Source: an uncultured Muribaculum sp.
GTDB lineage: Bacteria; Bacteroidota; Bacteroidia; Bacteroidales; Muribaculaceae
Assembly: GCA_947573015.1 (NCBI GenBank)
Contig: CANPDS010000148.1
Coordinates: 1-6,588, forward strand
Direction: 5' to 3'
DNA length: 6,588 nt
Positions 1 to 6,152 of this stretch are shown one piece after another. The notes under the pieces are model-generated. The model ran no database searches. It saw only the letters and a list, made by a program, of their open reading frames with translations, and was not told the DNA's origin. The position numbers and the translations under genes are program-made. How positions within the stretch are numbered: the first letter of the stretch is position 1; each line of letters begins with the position of its first letter.

Positions 1-200
1 GCCGCATCGAGAAAGGCTACTCCCACCTTTTCTACGACCTCCAGAACCGCCACTACGATCCCATCCTTATCCGATTCAACAGCATAGACGAACTCTGCGA
101 AAAAACTTTCGGTGTCTCCCCCTACATCTACGGTCTCGGTACCCGGTCCTCTATATCGACCCCAACGGCCTCGAACCAAGCGACTATGAAGCTGCCCTAA
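1..200 (+). CDS. C-terminal end of an RHS repeat-associated core protein (partial, frame-disrupted)
   Basis: The gene runs in from beyond the left edge; the first complete codon is at position 3 and the frame stops at TAA 198-200. The translation carries the end of an RHS/YD-repeat core: a FYDLQNRHYDP stretch (canonical form YDxxARxYDP), then RFNSIDELCEK and SPYIYGLG, matching the Bacteroidetes pattern RFxSIDPLCEKYY..SPYxYC.xNP. After codon 138-140 the frame gives an unrelated serine/threonine-rich tail, while the expected PVLYIDPNG continues from 143 in the frame of the downstream hydrolase. RHS cores form a shell around a C-terminal toxin delivered by secretion systems (established for the family). 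Several consensus residues differ (for example ILIRF where xxGRF is usual), which may mean decay. Either this is a pseudogene or orphan tip with a one-base deletion, or the deletion is a sequencing error and the gene is one continuous RHS-lipase. The RHS identity is fairly sure; the functional state is not. Confidence 0.75.
   Translation, partial: RIEKGYSHLFYDLQNRHYDPILIRFNSIDELCEKTFGVSPYIYGLGTRSSISTPTASNQATMKLP
138..143 (+). other. Apparent one-base deletion joining RHS core frame to toxin frame
   Basis: Codons up to 138-140 (GGT) keep the RHS core in frame. From CCG at 143-145 the same family motif (PVLYIDPNG) continues in a frame reached only by skipping two bases or restoring one. The sequence at 138-145 reads GGTACCCG; a single extra A (GGTAACCCG) would restore G-N-P-V-L-Y-I-D-P-N-G. 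There is no long homopolymer or heptamer slippery site here, so programmed frameshifting is not supported. A natural deletion or an assembly error are the two likely explanations. Confidence 0.65.
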
Positions 201-850
201 TGGCTGGTGCAGTATACATGGATCCTAAGACATATGAGTCATTTATTGAGAAACTTAGAAGCTTAAATTGGGTATCGGTAGCCGGTCCTCTTTCATCAAC
301 TCAAATGGTTAGTCCTGTCCCTGGTAAAGATGGCTTTAGGTCCATGCTGTTTAGCCGTACAAACGATGATGGCTCTGTTGAATATGCTTATGTATATGCC
401 GGTACGGATTCTTTTGCAGATATACTTGAAGATATCATTCAATTGGTAGGGCTTGCTCCACAATATAATACAGCAATTAATAATGCACGCCAATTGGTCA
501 ATGATCTTAAGGGGCATGAAATAACATTTGTTGGACACTCATTAGGAGGCGGATTAGCGGCGGCCTCCAGTATGGCAACACATCGTTCTGCAATTACATT
601 CAATCCTGCTACTGTTAGCGTTTTTACTGCCTCATTATATGGATTGTATGACAAAAGCCATATCACTAATTATGTATCAATTGGTCCACATATTGGAAAC
701 ATTCCTTTGGTAAAAGACCCGTTGACTTATATTCAAGAGAGAGTTGGACTAGTTGCGCCGGGGAGAACAAAATATGTGTATATTGGAACACACACAAAAT
801 GGCATAAGTATCACAGCATTGATTTAATGATTGATTATATAAAACCTTAG
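200..850 (+). CDS. Lipase-like alpha/beta hydrolase, C-terminal toxin domain of an RHS protein
   Basis: This 216-residue reading frame has the layout of class 3 lipase-like toxin tips. YAGTD (about 66-70) sits where class 3 lipases have FRGT before the D-W helix. The nucleophile elbow GHSLGGG (112-118) carries Ser114 as the catalytic serine. A C-terminal HKYHSID segment (202-208) offers His205 as the catalytic histidine; the acid residue is not obvious. No signal peptide is seen. The frame stays open upstream of the ATG and encodes the RHS motif IDPNG and then EPSDYEAAL just before it, so ATG 200 is probably an internal methionine of a longer RHS-lipase, not the original start. The ATG overlaps the core frame's stop (TAATG). 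By family knowledge such tips hydrolyse membrane lipids of rival bacteria; the substrate here is inferred. It is AT-richer than the core. Its neighbour at 853 is the likely immunity gene. The hydrolase fold is confident; the toxin role is good inference from context. Confidence 0.8.
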   Translation: MAGAVYMDPKTYESFIEKLRSLNWVSVAGPLSSTQMVSPVPGKDGFRSMLFSRTNDDGSVEYAYVYAGTDSFADILEDIIQLVGLAPQYNTAINNARQLVNDLKGHEITFVGHSLGGGLAAASSMATHRSAITFNPATVSVFTASLYGLYDKSHITNYVSIGPHIGNIPLVKDPLTYIQERVGLVAPGRTKYVYIGTHTKWHKYHSIDLMIDYIKP

Positions 851-852
851 TT

Positions 853-1401
853 ATGAATATAACCTATAAACAACTCTTTCTAATTTCTTTTCTGTCATTC
901 CTAATTTCAAGTTGCATGTATTCTAATGTAACTCATCTTTCAGATGATGATCTGGAGTGGATTGAAGGGCATAAGTATGGTAAGAGTATTCTCTTTGTTT
1001 CTGACAGTGGGAATACGGATACCCTTGTGTTGTCCTATAAATATATAAATAATAGTGGCGATAGATTTTATTTTAGTGAAGGAAGGGGTCCTGATAACAT
1101 TGCAAATGCAGGATATTATTTCTATATGAGCCATGATGGGGAGTCTTTTAAAGGGTGGATTTCAATAAAAAAAATTGTTAGTAATTCTTTGTTAGCAACC
1201 ATAAATGTGTGGTGGCGTTATGTTGATGAATTTGACGTGTCTTTTCATGATAGTGTTTTGGTCAATGAAACTAATTCCGCATATCCTCCGGTATGGACAA
1301 ATAAGGTTCACAATAAAGTAACAGAGTACAAATGGGACAAAAAGCGTGGACTGGTGTACTATCGCTTTGAGGATGGCGAGGAGTTTTACCGCAAGGATTA
1401 G
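853..1401 (+). CDS. Small lipoprotein, candidate immunity protein for the RHS lipase
   Basis: This 182-residue protein begins with a lipoprotein signal peptide: one lysine near the N-terminus (Lys6), a hydrophobic run (about 8-18) and the lipobox ISSC, with Cys21 as the lipidated residue. The mature part is hydrophilic and rich in aromatic residues (WWRYVDEFDVSF, GYYFYM), suggesting a compact beta-rich fold. An SDDDLEW segment lies 9-15 residues after the cysteine. I do not recognise a named domain, though short lipoproteins with a similar DLEW opening are, to my memory, common as hypothetical proteins in Bacteroidales. The start lies two bases after the hydrolase stop, which suggests translational coupling. 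A periplasm-facing lipoprotein encoded directly behind a lipase toxin is the arrangement known for immunity proteins of type VI lipase effectors, so immunity is inferred from position and location, not from sequence similarity. It is very AT-rich (about 33% G+C in 961-1080), like the toxin and unlike the genes around it. Confidence 0.75.
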   Translation: MNITYKQLFLISFLSFLISSCMYSNVTHLSDDDLEWIEGHKYGKSILFVSDSGNTDTLVLSYKYINNSGDRFYFSEGRGPDNIANAGYYFYMSHDGESFKGWISIKKIVSNSLLATINVWWRYVDEFDVSFHDSVLVNETNSAYPPVWTNKVHNKVTEYKWDKKRGLVYYRFEDGEEFYRKD

Positions 1402-1459
1402 CACAAATATTGGCTATAGTATTACAGCAAAGTCTAAATTAACTTAAATCACACAGCCC

Positions 1460-1488
1460 ATAGCATCCATTACAAAATAAATGGCTAT
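1460..1488. repeat. Interrupted inverted repeat between the toxin module and recJ
   Basis: ATAG-CAT-CCATT at 1460-1471 pairs with AATGG-CTAT at 1480-1488, giving a nine-base-pair stem with a three-base bulge and an eight-base A/T-rich loop. The right arm overlaps the promoter-like box at 1486-1493. It could be a weak terminator of the toxin/lipoprotein unit or an operator, but it is AT-rich, has no long T-run after it, and may be chance. Confidence 0.25.
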
Positions 1489-1493
1489 ATTTG
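1486..1493 (+). promoter_or_regulatory. Candidate Bacteroidetes-type -7 promoter element for the recJ operon
   Basis: TATATTTG matches the Bacteroidetes sigma-ABfr -7 consensus TAnnTTTG exactly. It lies in the only sizeable gap upstream of recJ, so it is the best candidate for driving recJ-recQ-TPR. No clear TTTG -33 element is found at the usual spacing upstream, which weakens the call. If correct, transcription would begin near 1500 and leave a leader of about 180 bases before recJ. Confidence 0.4.
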
Positions 1494-1516
1494 CGTTATA
1501 TACCCGAAATAGGTGT

Positions 1517-1642
1517 ATGACGCATTTGCACATGCACCGACTCAACATATACCGGATGCTTTTGCGTCTCTCCTACAATGTATTGCGCAAACACGGCTTC
1601 CGTCACTCAAATCTTCTCTCCTTTGCCGTCTTTTTTCATTGA
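1517..1642 (+). CDS. Possible 41-residue basic small ORF upstream of recJ (weak)
   Basis: An ATG at 1517 opens 41 codons ending at TGA 1640-1642. The product would be basic, rich in Arg, His and Leu, with no signal peptide and no motif I recognise. It lies inside the predicted leader of the recJ transcript, so it could be a leader peptide or simply an open stretch of noncoding DNA; 41 codons is short enough for chance. There is no good ribosome binding site, but that is common in this phylum. Conservation of the peptide in relatives would decide the matter. Confidence 0.2.
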   Translation: MTHLHMHRLNIYRMLLRLSYNVLRKHGFRHSNLLSFAVFFH

Positions 1643-1650
1643 CAGACGGC
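1625..1650. repeat. Perfect 7-bp hairpin in the recJ leader
   Basis: GCCGTCT at 1625-1631 pairs perfectly with AGACGGC at 1644-1650 across a 12-base loop that contains the stop codon of the short ORF at 1517. The right arm is followed by an A-rich run up to the recJ start and not by a T-run, so it is not a classical terminator in the + direction. It could stabilise the leader or affect ribosome access to recJ. A stem of this size can also occur by chance. Confidence 0.35.
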
Positions 1651-1682
1651 CACTTGCAATGCAAAAAATAAAAACAACATAA

Positions 1683-3413
1683 ATGATAAGTAAATGGATT
1701 TACTTACCCCTTACAGCAGACGAACAAAAATCAGAGACGGAGTTGGCGTCGAGATACGCCGATTGCCCACCTGTTAGCGAGCTATTGGTGCAGCGTGGCA
1801 TAACTACTGTCGAGGAGGCGGAGAAATTTTTCCACCCCTCGCTTCGTGATATGCATTCGCCGTTCCTTATGCCCGACATGGACAAAGCTGTAAACAGGCT
1901 CAACAAGGCCATGGGGTCGAAGGAGAAAATAATGGTGTACGGCGACTATGATGTCGACGGCACTACTGCCGTTGCTCTTGTCTACAAATACCTTCAGAAC
2001 TACTACTCCAACATAGAGTATTACATCCCTACCCGCTACGATGAAGGCTACGGCATATCATACCGTACCATCGATGAGGCTGCCGCTTCCGGAGTAAAGC
2101 TAATCATAATACTCGACTGCGGCATAAAGGCTATTGATGAAATAAAATATGCCAAAACCCTTGGCATTGATTTCATCATATGCGACCACCACGTGCCTGA
2201 CGATGAACTTCCACCGGCAGCTGCAATCCTAAATCCCAAACTTGAGGGGAGCACCTACCCCTGTCCGCATCTTTCAGGCTGCGGCGTAGGATTTAAATTC
2301 ATGCAGGCATTCGCGCAGAGCAACGGACTACATGCCGCAGAGCTTGAGAATATGCTCGATCTAGTAGCTGTGAGCATAGCGGCCGATATAGTGCCTATGG
2401 TCGATGAAAACCGTATCATGACCTACTGGGGATTGCGCCGGCTAAACTCAAATCCCAACGTTGGATTGCGCGCCATAATCAAGATATGCCAACTGGCCAA
2501 CAGAGAGATCACCATTTCCGATGTCATATTCAAAATAGGTCCACGCATAAACGCTTCCGGCCGCATGCAGAGCGGCATGGAGGCAGTGGAACTGCTTGTT
2601 GCCCGTGACTTTGCCGAAGCTTACCATATAGCTAAAAATATCGACCAATACAACAAGGATCGCAAGGAACTCGACAAACGCATTACCGAAGAGGCAAATG
2701 CAATCCTGGAGAAGCATACCGACACGCTACTCGATAAAAAATCGATCGTGATATACAATTCCGATTGGCATAAGGGCATAATCGGAATCGTAGCTTCACG
2801 CATTACCGAGCTATATTACAAACCTTCGGTTGTGCTTACTCTCTCGAATGGCCTTGCAACCGGATCGTCACGATCCGTCCAAGGATTCGACATATACAGC
2901 GCAATCGACTCTTGCCGCGACCTGCTTGAAAATTTCGGTGGACACACGTATGCCGTCGGCCTGTCTCTCAAAGAAGAGAATATCCCGGAGTTCACCCGCA
3001 GATTTGAAAAGTATGTTGCCGACAACATTCTGCCTACTCAGCTCACTCCGCAGCTTGAGATCGACGCTCCACTGACATTCGCAGAGATCACTCCGCAGTT
3101 TGTAAGCCTGCTTCGCAAATTCAATCCATTCGGGCCGGGCAACCAGAAACCGGTGTTCTGTACACGACGCGTGATGGACTTCGGCACCAGCAAGCTTGTA
3201 GGCCGACATCTGGAACATATAAAACTTGAACTTGTAGACAATACTTCAGGCAAGGTATTCAACGGCATCGCATTCAATAAAGGCGAATTTTTCGACTATA
3301 TACACTCGCGCAAACCGTTTGACATATGCTATACGATTGAGGAAAACAAACATTCCAACTCTTCGACATCAATACAGTTGCATGTAAAGGATATCAATAT
3401 CTGTGATGACTGA
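1683..3413 (+). CDS. recJ: Single-stranded-DNA-specific exonuclease RecJ
   Basis: RecJ degrades single-stranded DNA 5' to 3' in recombinational and mismatch repair, in the cytoplasm. The 576-residue product, close to the usual bacterial length, carries the full DHH set: motif I YGDYDVDG (86-93; Asp88, Asp90, Asp92), motif II LDCG (Asp145), motif III DHH (168-170), and LDLVAVSIAADIVP with Asp226 as the motif IV metal ligand. The RecJ signature PRINASGRM is at 287-295. The DHHA1 half has GSSRSVQGFD (394-403) and GGHTYAVGL (419-427), and an OB-fold-like region follows from about 450 to the end. No key residue is missing. ATG 1683 is chosen because the N-terminus matches Bacteroidales RecJ in style and follows an A-rich leader without Shine-Dalgarno. 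The last eight bases overlap the recQ start, and the two enzymes act together: RecQ unwinds and RecJ trims the 5' strand. Identification is close to certain. Confidence 0.97.
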   Translation: MISKWIYLPLTADEQKSETELASRYADCPPVSELLVQRGITTVEEAEKFFHPSLRDMHSPFLMPDMDKAVNRLNKAMGSKEKIMVYGDYDVDGTTAVALVYKYLQNYYSNIEYYIPTRYDEGYGISYRTIDEAAASGVKLIIILDCGIKAIDEIKYAKTLGIDFIICDHHVPDDELPPAAAILNPKLEGSTYPCPHLSGCGVGFKFMQAFAQSNGLHAAELENMLDLVAVSIAADIVPMVDENRIMTYWGLRRLNSNPNVGLRAIIKICQLANREITISDVIFKIGPRINASGRMQSGMEAVELLVARDFAEAYHIAKNIDQYNKDRKELDKRITEEANAILEKHTDTLLDKKSIVIYNSDWHKGIIGIVASRITELYYKPSVVLTLSNGLATGSSRSVQGFDIYSAIDSCRDLLENFGGHTYAVGLSLKEENIPEFTRRFEKYVADNILPTQLTPQLEIDAPLTFAEITPQFVSLLRKFNPFGPGNQKPVFCTRRVMDFGTSKLVGRHLEHIKLELVDNTSGKVFNGIAFNKGEFFDYIHSRKPFDICYTIEENKHSNSSTSIQLHVKDINICDD

Positions 3414-5325
3414 GCATCCAGCCTCTCCTCTTATCCACGATATACTTCATAAATATTGGGGATACGACACATTCAGACCCGCACAGGAAGATATAATTCT
3501 GTCGGTCATTGATGGCCACGACACTCTCGGACTTCTTCCTACAGGAGGGGGCAAGTCGATCACGTTCCAGATTCCGGCATTAGCCCTCGATGGGCTGACC
3601 GTAGTGGTTACACCTCTGATCTCGCTCATGAAAGATCAGGTAGACAATCTGTATGACCGTGGCATACGGGCTGTGTGTTTACACTCCGGACTATCCAGGG
3701 CCGAGCATCGGCTCGGCTTAGACCGATGCCGTCTCGGGAAAGCGAAACTACTATATCTCTCTCCTGAGAAATTGCAGTCAGAGCGTTTTCTCGAAACTCT
3801 GCGCGACATGAATGTCAGCCTTATTGTTGTCGATGAAGCGCATTGTATATCGCAATGGGGATATGACTTCCGTCCCTCTTACCTGAAAATAGCGGCATTG
3901 AGGAATATATTTCCCAATGCGCCGGTGCTCGCCCTCACGGCCTCTGCAACACCTGATGTAGTGGAGGATATTGCACGTCAGCTTAAGTTCAAATCCCACC
4001 ACGTATTCTCACGCAGTTTTTCCCGTCCGAACATATCATATATCGTACGCAACGATTATGACAAGGATGGACAGTTGATGAATATACTGAATCACACCCG
4101 TGGCAGCGCCATTGTGTATGTGCGTTCACGGATGCGCACACGTCAGATTGCCACAATGCTCGCTTCAAAAGGAATTTCTGCCGATTATTACCATGCCGGA
4201 CTTCCTGCACAAGAGAAATCGCAGAAACAGGAACAATGGAAACATGAAGAAATACGTGTCATCGTGGCGACAAATGCATTTGGTATGGGAATCGACAAGC
4301 CAGATGTACGTGTGGTGGTCCACGTTGACTGCCCTCAGTCCCTCGAAGAGTATTATCAAGAAGCAGGACGCGCCGGACGTGATGGCAAACCGGCATATGC
4401 CGTGCTTATTGTATCGCCTCATGATAAGGGAAAACTGACACGTGCGGTAGATGAAGCATTTCCACCTAAAGAATACATCCGACGGATCTACGAACTTGCC
4501 GGCAACTTCCTGTCAATTCCTGTAGGAGAAGGGTATGGCCATATATATGAGTTTAATCTCACTAAATTCGTACAGACATACTCGCTACAGCCTCGTCAGT
4601 CCTACAGTGCGCTGCACATACTCACCCAAGCGCAGCATTTCGAATTTATGGATGAAGTGTCTACCCGCTCGCGTGTCATGATAACAGCCAACAAAGAGGA
4701 TCTCTACAGCGTGCATCTCGATCCAATGGCAGAAAACATATTCAACCTGATGATGCGATCATACACCGGGCTGTTCGCTGATTTTGTATCAATAGATGAG
4801 TCATTGCTGGCACAACGTGCAGGAGCCACAGAACAGAATGTATGCCATGCACTTATTACCCTATCGCGCATGCATATCCTGCAATACATTCCTCGCAAGA
4901 CAACACCCTACATACTCTATACTTCCTCACGCAGTATGCCTGACGAGATTCTTTTGCCGCATTCTATCTACGAAGATCAGAAGCAACGCATGCAACACCG
5001 GATAGAGGCTATGAAGGATTTTGCATTCGGCAACAACGAATGTCGTGTAAACGTAATGCTGCGCTACTTTGGAGAAGTGCCACAAAATACATGCGGCATA
5101 TGCGACTCATGCCGAAGCCGAAACAAAAGGAATCGCCCCCAAAACAATGCAACAGATCTGAACGAATCATTGAAATACATGATTGGACAAAAAGCCCGGT
5201 CGCTACACTATCTTTTCAATGAGTCGGCCTACCGGAATGAAGAAATCATATCAGCACTACGTGAACTAATGCGTAAAGGCATCGTTTCGATTGATGAAAA
5301 TGACAATTTTACCCTGAACAAATAA
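3406..5325 (+). CDS. recQ: ATP-dependent DNA helicase RecQ, short form without HRDC
   Basis: RecQ unwinds DNA 3' to 5' using ATP. Counting from ATG 3406 (639 residues), the helicase core shows FRPAQ (23-27), Walker A TGGGKS (46-51, Lys50), DEAH (143-146) with the RecQ-specific CISQWGYDFRPSY after it, SAT (180-182), and motif VI QEAGRAGRDG (318-327). The RQC zinc site is formed by Cys546, Cys563, Cys566 and Cys569 in a CGICDSC arrangement. A short winged-helix-like tail ends the protein; there is no room for the HRDC domain of E. coli RecQ. GTG at 3403 would add one residue, but the adjacent ATG at 3406 is the more likely start. Either way the start lies inside the end of recJ, which suggests translational coupling. 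Bacteroidetes commonly carry both a long and a short RecQ (family knowledge from memory); this is the short type. The zinc ligands and ATPase motifs look intact, so it should be active. Confidence 0.96.
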   Translation: MTEHPASPLIHDILHKYWGYDTFRPAQEDIILSVIDGHDTLGLLPTGGGKSITFQIPALALDGLTVVVTPLISLMKDQVDNLYDRGIRAVCLHSGLSRAEHRLGLDRCRLGKAKLLYLSPEKLQSERFLETLRDMNVSLIVVDEAHCISQWGYDFRPSYLKIAALRNIFPNAPVLALTASATPDVVEDIARQLKFKSHHVFSRSFSRPNISYIVRNDYDKDGQLMNILNHTRGSAIVYVRSRMRTRQIATMLASKGISADYYHAGLPAQEKSQKQEQWKHEEIRVIVATNAFGMGIDKPDVRVVVHVDCPQSLEEYYQEAGRAGRDGKPAYAVLIVSPHDKGKLTRAVDEAFPPKEYIRRIYELAGNFLSIPVGEGYGHIYEFNLTKFVQTYSLQPRQSYSALHILTQAQHFEFMDEVSTRSRVMITANKEDLYSVHLDPMAENIFNLMMRSYTGLFADFVSIDESLLAQRAGATEQNVCHALITLSRMHILQYIPRKTTPYILYTSSRSMPDEILLPHSIYEDQKQRMQHRIEAMKDFAFGNNECRVNVMLRYFGEVPQNTCGICDSCRSRNKRNRPQNNATDLNESLKYMIGQKARSLHYLFNESAYRNEEIISALRELMRKGIVSIDENDNFTLNK

Positions 5326-5336
5326 ATATCCCATAT

Positions 5337-6152
5337 ATGACACTTCGATATATACTTTCCTTCCTTTCTGCCATATGCACATCTTCAATAATCTCAGCTA
5401 CCACAACCGACAACACAGCATACGGCAATAGCGAATATTTTGAACTCATGGGTAAAGCCGACATAGCGATTGCCGATAAAAATTGGGATGAAGCCGAACA
5501 ATATCTCCTGCAAGCTATTTCTACCGATCCAGACAACCCATCAAACGTGCTGATACTATCCAACCTCGGAATAGTACAATATAACCTGGGACGCGATTCG
5601 CTTGCATTGCACTCTCTCAATAAAGCGCATCAAATAGCACCTAAAAGTGTTACAGTGCTTAGCAACCGAGCTGAGATATTGCTGGCAATGGGACGCGATA
5701 GTATTGCGAATATCGACTATGCACATATAGCACAACTTGACTCTACAAACATTGACGCCGGCTACATGAATGCAATGCTGTCACTACGCCTTGGCGACAA
5801 AGAACAGAGCCAACACCAATGCAACAGGCTACAGCACATTGCTCCAGACAGCATACAAACCAACATCGCCAACGCATCGCTGCTGTCGGCTACCGAGCAG
5901 TGGGAAAAGGCAATTCCGTTCTATACAAAAGTCATTGAAAAGGAACCATCATCGCATTTTTATGGAGCACGTGCTGTATGCTACCTGATGACTGGACGTC
6001 TCAATGAGGCTTCCGCCGATATAACCTCCGGTCTGGAAGCTGATCCGAACGATCAAGAACTATATCTTTATCGTGCCTATCTAAATAAAATGCGCTACAT
6101 GCACGATGATGCTATCGAAGATCTCAAGCGCGCCTTAAATCAAAAGCCCTGA
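5337..6152 (+). CDS. Exported tetratricopeptide-repeat protein
   Basis: The 271-residue product has an N-terminal signal peptide (hydrophobic about 5-20, cleavage plausible after Ala21). Cys14 is not in a lipobox, so it is probably soluble in the periplasm, not a lipoprotein. From about residue 33 to the end it is built of roughly seven 34-residue TPR units, visible as repeated helix pairs such as DKNWDEAEQYLLQAISTDP, LGRDSLALHSLNKAHQIAP and GRLNEASADITSGLEADP. TPR proteins are scaffolds for protein contacts, and no catalytic domain is present, so no specific function can be given. The start is 11 bases after recQ with no promoter in between, so it is probably the third gene of the recJ-recQ operon. 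A periplasmic scaffold behind two cytoplasmic DNA-repair enzymes has no clear functional link; shared transcription may only reflect old gene order. Confidence 0.9.
   Translation: MTLRYILSFLSAICTSSIISATTTDNTAYGNSEYFELMGKADIAIADKNWDEAEQYLLQAISTDPDNPSNVLILSNLGIVQYNLGRDSLALHSLNKAHQIAPKSVTVLSNRAEILLAMGRDSIANIDYAHIAQLDSTNIDAGYMNAMLSLRLGDKEQSQHQCNRLQHIAPDSIQTNIANASLLSATEQWEKAIPFYTKVIEKEPSSHFYGARAVCYLMTGRLNEASADITSGLEADPNDQELYLYRAYLNKMRYMHDDAIEDLKRALNQKP

Noticed and set aside
132..145. Programmed ribosomal frameshift between RHS core and lipase
   Set aside because: No slippery heptamer or strong downstream hairpin is visible; a deletion or sequencing error is simpler.
2830..3075. Open frame of 81 codons on + strand inside recJ
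   Set aside because: It lies in another frame within the well-supported DHHA1 region of RecJ and shows no motif; an overlap shadow.
2868..3218. 116-codon open frame on - strand
   Set aside because: Antisense to recJ with no recognisable domain; recJ is intact across it.
3390..3401. Palindrome GATAT-CA-ATATC just before the recQ start
   Set aside because: It lies in the coding sequence of recJ and encodes normal RecJ residues; short and AT-rich, probably chance.
4100..4438. Open frame of 112 codons on + strand inside recQ
   Set aside because: It overlaps helicase motifs V-VI of RecQ in another frame; composition-driven shadow.
5309..5620. 103-codon open frame on - strand
   Set aside because: Antisense to the recQ end and the TPR gene; the TPR repeats clearly show the + strand is coding.
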